Below are positions 52,562 through 62,273 of a stretch of DNA of 64,000 bases, in pieces. Position numbers and translations under genes: made by a program. Position 1 is the first letter of the stretch. Each line of letters starts with the position of its first letter. The notes beneath the pieces were generated by a model that did no database searches, was not told the DNA's origin, and worked only from the letters and a program-made list of their open reading frames with translations. Source of the DNA: an uncultured Ferrovibrio sp. GTDB lineage: Bacteria; Pseudomonadota; Alphaproteobacteria; Ferrovibrionales; Ferrovibrionaceae. The stretch is taken from assembly GCF_937960835.1 (NCBI RefSeq), contig NZ_CALGPC010000006.1:434001-498000 (forward strand), in the 5' to 3' direction.

Positions 52562-54039
52562 TTAGAACGTATAGTTCAAGGTCACTGCGCCGAGATACAT
52601 GGTGTCATCGGCATCGCTGGCACCGATTTCGGCCGCCAGCTGCTGCTTGCGGCCTGTGTCTGCCTTGGCCGCGCCGAGCACGAAGGTCAGCTCAAGGCCC
52701 GGCAGCGGCGTTTCCCATTCGGCATAGAGATTGAGCTCGCGCGTCAGCTTGTCAGAGGTGATGCCACTGGCGATGTCGGACTTATCAAAGCGGTGGCGGT
52801 AATAGACCACGCCGATGGCGAGATCATCCGCGGGCTTGGCGAGCAAATGGACCATATGGGTGTTGAGGTTGCTGTTCGCGCCGATATATTGGGCGAAGAT
52901 CTCGCCCTGATCCCAACTGCCAAAGCCGCGCGGACCGCCGCCGGTAAACAGCGGGTCCCAGGCCTTGCCGGTGGTGTCAGTGGCATCGGCATCGCCGCTG
53001 AAATGGGCGTAGCGGTAGGCGAGCATCGGCTGCCAGGGCAGGCCGGAGAAAGTGTATTGCGGCTCAATGTACCAAGCATGGGCGCGATGCTTATTGCCGG
53101 CGTCGCTGTTGCGCTGGATCCCATATTCGGAATAGAGCGCAAAATCCTTCAGCGCATCACTGACCTGGCTGAGGATCGCGCCGCCGGTGCGGATTGCATA
53201 GACGTTGAGGCCATCGCGCTGCGGCGCCAGATCGCGGTCGGAATCGTAAAGCCGTAAGACCGTGGCGCCGACATACCAGGCGCGCTCCTCATACTCGAAG
53301 CGGCCATGATCCTCATGGTTGGACCCGAACCATTCGATATTGGCGCCATAGAGTTTGGCGGCAGGCGCATCTTCGCCCCGCATGAAGTCCTGATCGGTGA
53401 CGCTTTCGAGATGGAAGATGTCTGCCCGCACCGGCTGGGTATTCAGCTTCAAAATCGCAGTGCGCTCGAAGGCTTCGCGGGGGCCGAGCACTTTGGCCGC
53501 GCGCCGGCCGCCATTGCCGGTCCCTTCCAGGATCAGGAAGCCGTCGCCCACCGAGAAGGCTTGCCGGCCGAGGGAAAGATCGATGGCATCTTCGCCCAGG
53601 GCGGCAAATGCGATGCCGGATTTCCAGCCGATGAAAAGCTCCTCAAGGCCAAGCGCTTCGGGCCGGTTGCTGGTGGTGGATTGCAATTCGGCATCTCCGC
53701 TGCCGCGGGTGAGCGCGCCGGTCACCTTGACGCCGCCATACAGACTGCTGTCGCCGAGATTATAGTCGAGTTGCAATCCCGGAGCGACGAAGCCTTCGGC
53801 CAGTCGCGACGGCTCGCCCGGCTGCCATGCGGCGAAAAGCTTCCGGCGCCGTTTTGCGCATTGGGAACGGTGAAAAAGCCAAGGCCGGCATCGAGGCTGA
53901 ACGTCAGCTCAAGATCGCCCGCCACATAGGACAGGCCGCCGGAATCGTGGCCGTTCTCGGCGCGGGCCGCTGTGACGGTCAAAGCAAGAGGGGGCAGGGT
54001 CAGGAAGGTGGTGAGGCAGGCGAGGGTCGTAATCCGCAA
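52562..54039 (-). pseudogene. Outer-membrane porin/alginate-export family protein, frameshifted
   Basis: Two adjoining minus-strand frames make one beta-barrel protein. From ATG 54039 a signal peptide (LTTFLTLPPLALTVTAARA) leads into ELTFSLDAGLGFFTVPNAQNG. After about 53827 the reading continues only in another frame: WQPGEPSRLAEGFVAPGLQLDYNLGDSSLYGG and on to a terminal strand ending in Phe (LGAVTLNYTF, stop at 52562). The terminal aromatic residue and alternating strands fit an outer-membrane barrel of the alginate-export/OprD-like type. One missing or two extra bases at about 53825-53832 explain the break. It may be inactivated in this strain, phase-variable, or a sequencing error. Confidence 0.75.
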
Positions 54040-54076
54040 GGTGAGGGTCCTAGCTGTCCATGATGAACGTCATGTT

Positions 54077-54091
54077 TGTTATGATATAACA
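54077..54091. promoter_or_regulatory. 15-bp perfect palindrome, candidate operator
   Basis: TGTTAT-GAT-ATAACA lies in the divergent region between the porin gene (start 54039) and rph (start 54181), in AT-rich sequence. Its size and symmetry fit a GntR- or MarR-type operator; the regulator is not known. Confidence 0.45.
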
Positions 54092-54180
54092 TTGCGGTAC
54101 AGTTTTCTAGCCGGTTGTTCCTGCCGATACTATCGACTAGAACCGCAATCGTTTCATACGCTTGTTTCGAGGAGACCATC

Positions 54181-54897
54181 ATGCGCCCGAGCGGACGCTC
54201 CGCCGACCAGTTGCGCCCGATCCGCCTGGAGCCGGGTTTCGCGAAATATGCCGAGGGTTCCTGCCTCGTGAAATTCGGCGAAACCCATGTGCTTTGCGCC
54301 GCCACTGTCGAAGACAAGGTGCCGCCCTTCCTGCGCAATACCGGCCGCGGCTGGGTGACGGCGGAATACGGCATGCTGCCGCGCTCCACTCATAGCCGCA
54401 CCGAACGCGAGGCTTCGCGGGGCAAACAGTCGGGCCGCACACAGGAGATCCAGCGCCTGGTGGGCCGCAGCCTGCGCGCCGTCACCAATCTGGAAGGCTT
54501 CGGCGAGCGGCAGATCCGTCTCGACTGCGACGTGCTGCAGGCCGATGGCGGTACGCGCACGGCGGCGATCACCGGTTCCTGGGTGGCGCTGTATCTGGCC
54601 TTCGCCAAGCTGGTAAAGGAGGGCGCCATTCCGGCGATTCCGCTAACCGGCCAGGTGGCGGCGGTAAGCTGCGGCCTGTGCGATGGTCAGCCGGTGCTCG
54701 ATCTCGATTATGCGGAGGATTCCACCGCGCAGGCCGATGCCAATTTCGTGCTGACCGATACCGGCGCGATCGTGGAAGTGCAGGGCACGGCGGAGAAGCA
54801 TGCCTTCCAGGAAAGCGAATTCCTTGCCATGCTGGCCCTGGCCAAGCATGGCATCGGCCAGCTGATGGTGCTGCAGCGTCAGGCGGTGGGTAAGTAG
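54181..54897 (+). CDS. rph: Ribonuclease PH
   Basis: A 238-residue phosphorolytic exoribonuclease that trims tRNA 3' ends. MRPSGRSADQLRPIRLEPGF, GWVTAEYGMLPRSTHSR and DVLQADGGTRTAAITG are diagnostic, and the phosphate-binding arginines are included. It is the first gene of rph-rdgB-hemW, conserved in alphaproteobacteria, with 2 nt between rph and rdgB. Confidence 0.97.
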   Translation: MRPSGRSADQLRPIRLEPGFAKYAEGSCLVKFGETHVLCAATVEDKVPPFLRNTGRGWVTAEYGMLPRSTHSRTEREASRGKQSGRTQEIQRLVGRSLRAVTNLEGFGERQIRLDCDVLQADGGTRTAAITGSWVALYLAFAKLVKEGAIPAIPLTGQVAAVSCGLCDGQPVLDLDYAEDSTAQADANFVLTDTGAIVEVQGTAEKHAFQESEFLAMLALAKHGIGQLMVLQRQAVGK

Positions 54898-54899
54898 TC

Positions 54900-55526
54900 A
54901 TGACCGGGCGCCGTCGTTTCAGCGGCGATACCTTGGTGATCGCCAGCCACAATCCCGGCAAGCTGCGTGAAATCGCCGATCTCCTGGCGCCTTACAAGGT
55001 GCACATTGTCTCGGCCGGCGAACTCGGCCTGCCCGAGCCGGAAGAGACCGGCGACACCTTCACCGCAAATGCCGAACTGAAGGCCTTGGCCTCTGCGCGC
55101 GGTGCTAATCTGCCGGCTTTAGCCGACGATTCCGGACTTGCGGTGGATGCACTGGACGGCGTGCCGGGCATTTACTCGGCGCGCTGGGCCGGGGCGAAGA
55201 AGGATTTTAACCACGCCATGGAGAAGGTGTGGCGTGCGGTGGAAGACAAGGGCGCCGAGCCGCCGATCCGCGCGCGCTTTGTCTCCGTGCTGTCGCTGGC
55301 CTGGCCGGACGGGCATGTCGAAAGCTTCGAAGGCATCGTCGAAGGCCGGCTGACCTGGCCGCCGCGCGGCGGCTACGGGTTTGGCTACGATCCGATGTTC
55401 ATCCCCGAGGAGGAGGTGATGAATGGCCGCTTGCGGACCTTCGGCGAGCTGTTGCCGGAGGAGAAGCACGCGATCAGCCACCGCGCCCGCGCTTTCAAGC
55501 TGTTGATCGATGCCTGTTTCGGCTGA
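54900..55526 (+). CDS. rdgB: dITP/XTP pyrophosphatase (RdgB/HAM1)
   Basis: A 208-residue nucleotide-pool cleaner hydrolysing dITP, ITP and XTP. Motifs: IASHNPGKLREI, ADDSGLAVDALDGVPGIYSARWAG and GFGYDPMFIPEE, with the end ISHRARAFKLL. The hemW frame starts 17 nt before its stop. Confidence 0.97.
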   Translation: MTGRRRFSGDTLVIASHNPGKLREIADLLAPYKVHIVSAGELGLPEPEETGDTFTANAELKALASARGANLPALADDSGLAVDALDGVPGIYSARWAGAKKDFNHAMEKVWRAVEDKGAEPPIRARFVSVLSLAWPDGHVESFEGIVEGRLTWPPRGGYGFGYDPMFIPEEEVMNGRLRTFGELLPEEKHAISHRARAFKLLIDACFG

Positions 55527-56706
55527 GGCCGTCGCAGCAACAATTCCGCCACGACGTGGTTTTGGCCTTTATGTGCATTGGCCTTTCTGCGTCTCGAAAT
55601 GTCCCTATTGCGACTTCAATTCGCATGTGCGCGAGCGCGTCGATGCTGCGCAATGGCAGCGGGCTTACCTCGCCGAGCTGCGGCATTACGCCGAAGCGGG
55701 GATCGGGAAGGGGGAGGCAATCACCTCGGTATTCTTCGGCGGCGGCACGCCCTCGCTGATGCCGCCCGAGACGACGGCGGCAATCCTGGAGGTGGCCCGG
55801 CAATACTGGAGCCTCACGCCGGATGTCGAAATCACGCTGGAAGCCAATCCGAATTCGGCCGAAGCGCAGAAGTTCGCTGCTTTCGCCGCCGCCGGCGTGA
55901 ACCGGCTATCCATCGGCGTACAGAGTTTTCGCGAGGATGTGCTGCGTTTCCTTGGCCGCGCTCATGACGCGGGCGAGGCATGCCGCGCCATCGAAGCCGC
56001 AGCCAAGGCCGTGCCGCGCTATTCCTTCGACCTCATCTATGCGCGGCCCGGGCAATCGGCCGAGGATTGGCGGGCAGAGCTGAGCGAGGCGCTGATGCTG
56101 GCTGGCGATCATCTGTCGCTCTACACTCTGACCATCGAGCCAAATACGGGGTTTGCCGGCGCCGTCGCACGCGGCGCGCTGCATCCCATGCCCTCCGACG
56201 ATCAGGCTGCGCTTTACGAGCTGACGCAGGATATGATGGAGTCGGCTGGCATGCCGGCTTATGAAATCTCCAATCACGCCAAGCTTGGCGGCGAAAGCCG
56301 GCATAATCTCGTTTATTGGCGCTCGGGTGCCTATCTGGGGATCGGGCCGGGGGCGCATGGTCGCATCCTGCGCGGCGATACGTGGCTTGCCACACAGAAC
56401 CGCAGGAAACCCGAAGCCTGGCTGGGGCAGGTGAGTTCGCAAGGCGAGGGCCGTGAAAGCGAGACGTCGGTCTCGCCGCAGGAGCGCGCAGAAGAAGCGC
56501 TGATGATGGGACTGCGTCTCAGCGAGGGTATCTATGCGGAGAATTTCCGCGCCGCGACGGGGCTGGCATTGGATGAGGTGGTGTCGCCGGAGCGCAGCGC
56601 GCCGATGGAGGCCGCAGGATTGCTGATCCGCACGCCGGAGAAGATCGTTGCGACCAAAGAGGGCCGCGCGGTGCTGGACGGATTGCTGGCCAAGCTGCTG
56701 GCATAA
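55510..56706 (+). CDS. hemW: Radical SAM heme chaperone HemW
   Basis: A 398-residue radical SAM protein. The cluster motif is VSKCPYCDFNSH (CxxxCxYC with the first Cys in FCVSKC). FFGGGTPSLM, LEANPNS and GVQSF follow, along with the C-terminal SRHNLVYW that identifies the HemW rather than the HemN group. HemW delivers heme to respiratory proteins; it was formerly annotated as a coproporphyrinogen oxidase. It overlaps rdgB by 17 nt. Confidence 0.95.
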   Translation: MPVSAEAVAATIPPRRGFGLYVHWPFCVSKCPYCDFNSHVRERVDAAQWQRAYLAELRHYAEAGIGKGEAITSVFFGGGTPSLMPPETTAAILEVARQYWSLTPDVEITLEANPNSAEAQKFAAFAAAGVNRLSIGVQSFREDVLRFLGRAHDAGEACRAIEAAAKAVPRYSFDLIYARPGQSAEDWRAELSEALMLAGDHLSLYTLTIEPNTGFAGAVARGALHPMPSDDQAALYELTQDMMESAGMPAYEISNHAKLGGESRHNLVYWRSGAYLGIGPGAHGRILRGDTWLATQNRRKPEAWLGQVSSQGEGRESETSVSPQERAEEALMMGLRLSEGIYAENFRAATGLALDEVVSPERSAPMEAAGLLIRTPEKIVATKEGRAVLDGLLAKLLA

Positions 56707-56784
56707 CACCCTCACCTTTCCGGCCTCCCTCTCCCACAAGCGGGAGGGGCCCGCCGCGTAGCGGTGGGGGAAGGGTGAGGGGCT
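56707..56784. repeat. Interspersed palindromic repeat, family A copy 3
   Basis: CCCTCACCTTT (56709-56719) pairs with AAGGGTGAGGG (56771-56781). Inside, CCTCCCTCTCCC faces GGGAGGGG. It follows hemW immediately and may terminate it. Confidence 0.65.
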
Positions 56785-56793
56785 CAAGGGCGA

Positions 56794-56867
56794 CGTCATC
56801 CCCGGGCTTGACCTGGGCATCTCGTGCAGGATGGCAAAAGACGCGCGGGTCAAGCCCACGGGTGACG
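56794..56867. repeat. Interspersed palindromic repeat, family B copy 2
   Basis: CGTCATCCCCGGGCTTGACC (56794-56813) and GGTCAAGCCCACGGGTGACG (56848-56867) are 20-nt arms pairing with few mismatches around a 34-nt centre. It lies directly beside family A copy 3, in the space between convergent hemW and RND genes. Confidence 0.75.
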
Positions 56868-56878
56868 ATTGCTGTGTC

Positions 56879-59800
56879 TTACTCCGCCGCCTGCTTGATC
56901 GGCGCTTCCGGTTCCGGCTCATCCTCCGGGGCCTTCGGCAGGAAGCGCTTCACGAAATGGCCGAGATCGTCGAGATAGGTGAAGATCACCGGCGTGACGA
57001 TCAGAGTGAGCAGCGTAGACGAGATCAGGCCACCGATCACCGCATGCGCCATGGCGGAGGTCTGCTTGGCGCCTTCGCCCAGGGCAAGTGCCAGCGGAAT
57101 CATGCCGAAGATCATCGCCAGAGTAGTCATGATGATCGGCCGCAGACGGATCTCGCCGGCTTCCAGGATCGCATCGAAACGGCTCAAGCCATCGCGCCGC
57201 GCATGGTTGACGAAGTCGATCAACAGGATCGCGTTCTTGGTGACCAGGCCCATCAGCATGATGAAGCCGATCATCGAGAAGATGTTGAGCGTCGAGCCCC
57301 AGGCCCAGAGGCCGACGATCACGCCGATCAGCGACAGCGGCAGCGAGGCCATAATGGCGAAGGGCTGCAGGAAGCTGGCGAATTGTGAGGCGAGGATCAG
57401 ATAGATGAAGATCACCGCCAGCAGCAAAGCCGCCATCGCATAGCCGAAAGATTCCTTCATGTCCTTGGAGGCGCCGCCGAACCAGAAGCGGTAGCCGGGC
57501 GGCATTTTCATCTGCTCCAGCTTGGCCTGGATTTCGCGGCTGGCCTCGCCGACCGTGCGGCCCGAGGTAGCGGCCGTCAAAAGCACTTCGCGGGCAAGGT
57601 CGCGGCGGTTGATCTGGGTCGAGCCGGCGCTGGGCGCGATCTTCACCACCTGCGACAGTGCGACCATCTTCGGATTGCCATCGGCATTGACCTGCGTCGA
57701 GGCCACATAGATGCGCTCCAGATCGGGCATGCCGGTGCGGTCGTCCTGTGGCAGGCGGACAAAGACGTCGTAATCCTCGCTGTCCGGCGCCTTCCAGGTG
57801 CCGGCTTCCTCGCCGGCCAGCAGCGGCCGCAGGGTCGCGGCGATGGAAGCAAGGCTGACGCCAAGATCGGCAGCCAGCTGCCGGTCGATCTCGATGGCCA
57901 CCGTCGGCTTGTTGGCTTTCAGGCTCGATTCCAGATCGACCACGCCAGGCACGGTGCGGATGATGTCCATCGCCTCGCGCGACAGGCGGTCAAGCTCCGC
58001 GATGTCCTGTCCTTGAATGCTGATCATGATCGGCTTGTTCAGGCCGCCGCCCAGATTGGGCAGGCCGATATTGATGTTGTCGATGCCGGCGATCTGCCAC
58101 AGCCTGTCGCGGATCGGCTGCGCCATCTCCATTGGCGTGCGGGTGCGCTGCTCCAGTGGCACGAAACGCACATAGACGGTGCCGACGTTGCGGCGGGCGA
58201 AGCCGCCGGCATTGATCGCCGCAACGGAATATTCCACCTCAGGCAATTCCTTCAGGGCAGCCTGCACCTGCTGCATTTTCGCCTTGGTGTAATCGAGCGA
58301 AGAGCCCGGTGGCGTGGTGACCTCGACGAGGATTTCCGAAAGATCGGGATCGGGCAGGAACTCGGTGCCGATCTTGCCGCTAGCGAGGATGCCGAAGCTG
58401 CCTACAAAGCTGACGAAGGCAATCACCAGCACGGCCCAGCGCCAGCGCAGGCTCCAGTGCAGCACTGCGCGATAAATCTTCGCCAGCCGCTCCATGCCCT
58501 TGTCGACCAGGCCGACGACGCGGCCGATGGGGCCGCGCTTGGCATTCGGTAAGCTGTCCGGATCGTGCCAGACGCTGGAGAGCATCGGATCGAGCGTGAA
58601 GCTGACGAACAGCGAGATCAGCACCGCCACAGTGACGGTGATGCCGAATTGCAGGAAGAAGCGGCCGATGATGCCTTCCATGAAGGCGACCGGCAGGAAG
58701 ACGGCGACGATGGTGAAGGTCGTGGCCAGTACCGCTAGGCCGATCTCGCTGGTGCCCTCGAGGGCTGCGCGGCGATGGCCTTTGCCCATGGCGGCATGGC
58801 GGGTGATGTTCTCGCGCACCACAATGGCATCGTCGATCAGGATGCCGATGGCCAGCGACAGGGCCATCAGGGTCAGTTTGTTCAGAGTGAAGCCGGCGGC
58901 CCAGACGGCGGCCAGCGTGCCGATCACAGCAATCGGCAGCGTCAGACCAGTGATGATGGTGCTGCGCCAGGAATTCAGGAACAGATAGATAATCAGGATG
59001 GTCAGGATCGCGCCTTCGATCAGCGTCCGCTGGGTACCATTGACCGAAATCAGGATCGAACGGCTGTCATCCCGCAGAAATTGCAGCTTGATGTCGGAGG
59101 GCAGGTCGCGCTCGAGCTCCGCGGTGGCTTCCTTCAGACCTTCGATCACCTGCAGCGTATTGGCGCCCTGTACCTTGATGAATTCGATGATCAGAAGCTG
59201 CTCGCCGTTGTAGAGCGCTATAGCTTCCTGTTCCTCGCTGCCATCCTGGACCTCGGCGACATCGCCGAGATAGACCGGTGCGCCGCCGCGGCGCGCCACG
59301 ATCAGTTCGGACAGCTTCGCGGGATCGGCCACGCGGCCTTCGATCTGCACGACATATTCGGAGCGTGCCTGGGTGAGGGTGCCGACCGGCAACTGCTGGT
59401 TTTCTGTCTCCAGCGTCTCGATGAGCTGGTTCATGTCGATCCCGTAGGCCTGCATCTTCTCAGGGTTCGGCAAGATGTTGATGCGCCGTTTGAGGCCGCC
59501 GACGATATAGGCGCGGCCAACGCCGCGCACGGTCTGCAGGCGCTTGAGGATCACTTGGTCGGCCAGCGTGGTCAGCGTGCGCAGATCGCGGCGGTCACTG
59601 CGCACCGCGATGGACGCAATGGGCTGGCTGTCAGGGCTGAAACGGCTGATCTCCGGATCTTTCACCTCATCGCGGAATTTCGGCGTCACGGTGGCAACTT
59701 TCTCGCGCACATCCTGGACGGCTTCGATCGGGTCGACAGTCAGCTCGAACTCGATGATGACGAGCGAGCTGCCTTCCAGCGAGCGCGAGGTGAGGCTGCG

Positions 59801-60031
59801 CACGCCGCTGATCGTGTTAACAGCATCTTCGATGGGGCGGGTGACCTCGCTTTCGACGCTTTCCGGCGTGGCGCCGGGATAGCTGGTGCTGATCACCACG
59901 ATGGGGAATTCGACGTCGGGGAACTGCTCGATGCTGAGCTTGAAATAAGCGAACAGGCCAACGACCAGAAGCGACGCCATCATCATCGTGGCGAAGACCG
60001 GGTTGTTGACGCTGATACGGGTCAGCCACAT
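56879..60031 (-). CDS. RND multidrug efflux permease (HAE1/AcrB-like)
   Basis: A 1050-residue inner-membrane pump. It has twelve transmembrane helices with two large periplasmic loops. The N-terminus MWLTRISVNNPVFATMMM, PGATPESVESEVTRPIEDA, TM4 with the proton-relay Asp pair in GILIDDAIVVRENI, and the RND repeat GRFFLQFGITVTVAVLISL are present. It exports drugs, bile-like compounds or metabolites together with the fusion protein encoded 25 nt upstream. No outer-membrane TolC-like gene is adjacent. Confidence 0.96.
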   Translation of the reverse strand: MWLTRISVNNPVFATMMMASLLVVGLFAYFKLSIEQFPDVEFPIVVISTSYPGATPESVESEVTRPIEDAVNTISGVRSLTSRSLEGSSLVIIEFELTVDPIEAVQDVREKVATVTPKFRDEVKDPEISRFSPDSQPIASIAVRSDRRDLRTLTTLADQVILKRLQTVRGVGRAYIVGGLKRRINILPNPEKMQAYGIDMNQLIETLETENQQLPVGTLTQARSEYVVQIEGRVADPAKLSELIVARRGGAPVYLGDVAEVQDGSEEQEAIALYNGEQLLIIEFIKVQGANTLQVIEGLKEATAELERDLPSDIKLQFLRDDSRSILISVNGTQRTLIEGAILTILIIYLFLNSWRSTIITGLTLPIAVIGTLAAVWAAGFTLNKLTLMALSLAIGILIDDAIVVRENITRHAAMGKGHRRAALEGTSEIGLAVLATTFTIVAVFLPVAFMEGIIGRFFLQFGITVTVAVLISLFVSFTLDPMLSSVWHDPDSLPNAKRGPIGRVVGLVDKGMERLAKIYRAVLHWSLRWRWAVLVIAFVSFVGSFGILASGKIGTEFLPDPDLSEILVEVTTPPGSSLDYTKAKMQQVQAALKELPEVEYSVAAINAGGFARRNVGTVYVRFVPLEQRTRTPMEMAQPIRDRLWQIAGIDNINIGLPNLGGGLNKPIMISIQGQDIAELDRLSREAMDIIRTVPGVVDLESSLKANKPTVAIEIDRQLAADLGVSLASIAATLRPLLAGEEAGTWKAPDSEDYDVFVRLPQDDRTGMPDLERIYVASTQVNADGNPKMVALSQVVKIAPSAGSTQINRRDLAREVLLTAATSGRTVGEASREIQAKLEQMKMPPGYRFWFGGASKDMKESFGYAMAALLLAVIFIYLILASQFASFLQPFAIMASLPLSLIGVIVGLWAWGSTLNIFSMIGFIMLMGLVTKNAILLIDFVNHARRDGLSRFDAILEAGEIRLRPIIMTTLAMIFGMIPLALALGEGAKQTSAMAHAVIGGLISSTLLTLIVTPVIFTYLDDLGHFVKRFLPKAPEDEPEPEAPIKQAAE

Positions 60032-60056
60032 GGCTGTCTCCCTTTTGTAAAGATGG

Positions 60057-61199
60057 TCAGCGGCCAGCGATCCGGGCCGGCAACCCGTCGCTCAGGCGCA
60101 GGCCGGGCGTGGCGACCGCGATCTCGCCGGGCTTCAGTCCCTCGGCGATGGCCACGCGGCCATCGGTGGTGCCAGTGAGCGCGATGGTCACCTTACGGCG
60201 CTCCAGCCTGTCGCCGGCAAAGACATAGACCACAGTCTCGCCCGCTTCATCGCGCAGTGCATCGGCGGGAATGGCGGCGGCATTTTGGACCTCGGCCAGC
60301 ACGGCCTCGCCGCTGCCAAACATCCCACCACGCAGGACGTGTTCGGGATTGGGCAGCAGGATGAAGACAGGGATGGAGCGCGAGCCGCTTTGCGCGGTCG
60401 GATTGATGCGCTCGATATGGCCGGTGAAGATGCGGTCGCCGAAGCCTTCGACGCGCAGAGCAACCGGCTGGCCGACTTTCAACTGCGGCACGTCGCGTGC
60501 CGGAACCAGCGCTTCGACCTCCATCACGTCGAGATCGGCAATCGCAAACAGTTTCGCATCGACGGCGACGCGTTCGCCGGGGTTGACCATGCGGTCGGCC
60601 ACCAGGCCGTCGATCGGCGCGTAGATAGCGGCATCATTCAGCGCCTTCTTGGCCATCGTCACCTGCTGTTCCAGCGCGGCGACATTGGCGCGGGCGGTGC
60701 GCCAGGCATTTTCGGCTTCATCCAGCGCAGTTTGGGATTTCACGCCGCGCTGGGTCAGCGTTACTGCCTTGTTGCGGTTGATCTCAGCGAGGTTAAGTGC
60801 TGAGCGGGCGCTGTCGAGGTTGCTTTGTTTTTCGCGCAGCCTGGCCGCCAGATCGGCGGTATCGAGCCTGGCCAGCAATTGTCCCTTCCTCACGCGCTCG
60901 CCACGGCGCACGGTGATCTCCTGTACCACGGCGGCGACCTCGGCGCGTACGACGCTTTGATTAAAGGGCTGCAAGGTGCCGCTGAGGCGGACGGCTTGGC
61001 GAAGATCGGCAGCTTTCACCTCCGCGAGATCGGCGAGGGAGAATTCAAGGCCAGTGAAGCGGCCCTGGGGCTGCGGCGCGGCCTCTTCGGCAGTGGCGAC
61101 GGCCTTGGCGGCCTGGCGCGCCTTCATTGCATAAAGGCCGCCTCCGGCAATGACAGCCAAAGCCAGCACGGACACCCCGATTTTGGTAATACGCGTCAT
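60057..61199 (-). CDS. RND efflux periplasmic adaptor (HlyD/AcrA family)
   Basis: A 380-residue membrane fusion protein. The N-terminal anchor is GVSVLALAVIAGGGLYAM. A lipoyl half-motif follows (VQEITVRRGERVRKGQLLARLD), then an alpha-helical hairpin (about 105-175) and YAPIDGLVADRMVNPGERV, then beta-barrel and membrane-proximal domains. It bridges the RND pump to an outer-membrane channel. The start at 61199 excludes a non-homologous 36-residue extension. It is first in the two-gene operon. Confidence 0.95.
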   Translation of the reverse strand: MTRITKIGVSVLALAVIAGGGLYAMKARQAAKAVATAEEAAPQPQGRFTGLEFSLADLAEVKAADLRQAVRLSGTLQPFNQSVVRAEVAAVVQEITVRRGERVRKGQLLARLDTADLAARLREKQSNLDSARSALNLAEINRNKAVTLTQRGVKSQTALDEAENAWRTARANVAALEQQVTMAKKALNDAAIYAPIDGLVADRMVNPGERVAVDAKLFAIADLDVMEVEALVPARDVPQLKVGQPVALRVEGFGDRIFTGHIERINPTAQSGSRSIPVFILLPNPEHVLRGGMFGSGEAVLAEVQNAAAIPADALRDEAGETVVYVFAGDRLERRKVTIALTGTTDGRVAIAEGLKPGEIAVATPGLRLSDGLPARIAGR

Positions 61200-61438
61200 A
61201 ACTGAGAATCCCCGCCCCGCGGCGCGATATGCCGGGGTTAAGCGCCGGCTATTTCCCGGCCGCGCCCGTGTATATCCCCACGGTTGAAAGTCGTCTATCC
61301 TGCTCAATGACTTCGCAAAATTCGGAAATAATTCTTCACACGCGTTTCATCCGCCGTCCCGGCGGGAGTTGGCGGCCTGCACATATTCAACAAAAGCTGA
61401 TTGACGCAGGATTTGACCCGGGTAATTTTTATGGATCT

Positions 61439-61702
61439 ATGACGGACATGCCGCAATCCAGCACCGATTTTTCCGGCACCCAGGAGGCCTCGCCACGCCG
61501 GCGCGGCCGGCCGAAACTGGGTGTGGTCGCCCGCGAGGTGACGTTGCTGCCGCAGCATTGGGATTGGCTGGCGGCGCAGCCCGGCGGCGCCTCCCATGCT
61601 CTACGCCGTTTGGTGGACGACGCCATGCGCGCCAATTCCGGCCAGATTGATTCGCGCCAAGCACAGCATGCCGCGGAGGATGCGGCCGAGGCTCAGGCAT
61701 GA
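61439..61702 (+). CDS. DUF2239 family protein, short form
   Basis: An 87-residue protein whose core RRRGRPKLGVVAREVTLLP, with QHWDWLAAQPGGAS and ALRRLVDDA, is the conserved C-terminal segment of DUF2239 proteins. Those are usually about twice as long. The N-terminal half is missing here; upstream in-frame codons back to 61229 do not look like the family. Function is unknown. The AT-hook-like RGRPK suggests DNA contact, by inference. It overlaps the DUF488 gene by 4 nt. The start could also be 61448. Confidence 0.75.
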   Translation: MTDMPQSSTDFSGTQEASPRRRGRPKLGVVAREVTLLPQHWDWLAAQPGGASHALRRLVDDAMRANSGQIDSRQAQHAAEDAAEAQA

Positions 61703-62214
61703 CCGGTGTCATCTTTACCATCGGTCACTCCAATCATCCTGCTGAACGCTTTCTGGCTTTGCTGAACCAGCACGGGATACGGCAACTGGCCGATATCCGA
61801 TCACAGCCCGCCTCACGCTTCACGCCGCATTTCAATCGGCAGACGCTTGCCGCGCTGTTGGGCAAATGCGGCATTGCCTATCGCTGGATGGGTGAAGCGT
61901 TGGGCGGACGCCCGCGCGACAGGCAAGCCTATGATGCCGTAGGGCATGTCGATTACGCAAAACTCGCGGCCCTGCCGATTTTCCAGGCAGGCGTCGCAGA
62001 GCTGATATCCTGGGCAGCCGAACAGCCGACGGCGATCATGTGCGCCGAACGTGATCCCCGGCAATGCCACCGCACTCATCTGGTTACCCCGGCCTTACTG
62101 GGATGCCATGTAGATGTGCAGCACATCCTTGTCGATGGCGCGGTCATGCCGCATGCCGCGTTGCAGCGTCCGGCGGAGCCGCAAATGGATTTGTTCGAAG
62201 ACGGATTAATCTGA
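61699..62214 (+). CDS. DUF488 family protein
   Basis: A 171-residue protein with the DUF488 start FTIGHSNHPAERFLALL, DIRSQPASRFTPHFN, WMGEALGGR and the conserved CAERDPRQCHRTHL near residues 114-127. Two Cys and a His there suggest a metal or redox site. The biological role of the family is not established. It overlaps DUF2239 (ATGA-type), so both are translated together. Confidence 0.92.
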   Translation: MTGVIFTIGHSNHPAERFLALLNQHGIRQLADIRSQPASRFTPHFNRQTLAALLGKCGIAYRWMGEALGGRPRDRQAYDAVGHVDYAKLAALPIFQAGVAELISWAAEQPTAIMCAERDPRQCHRTHLVTPALLGCHVDVQHILVDGAVMPHAALQRPAEPQMDLFEDGLI

Positions 62215-62273
62215 CTTGACGTCCCATCCTGCGCTGCCGCACACTCCAGGTTGAAGTATACATCGGGAGGAAG

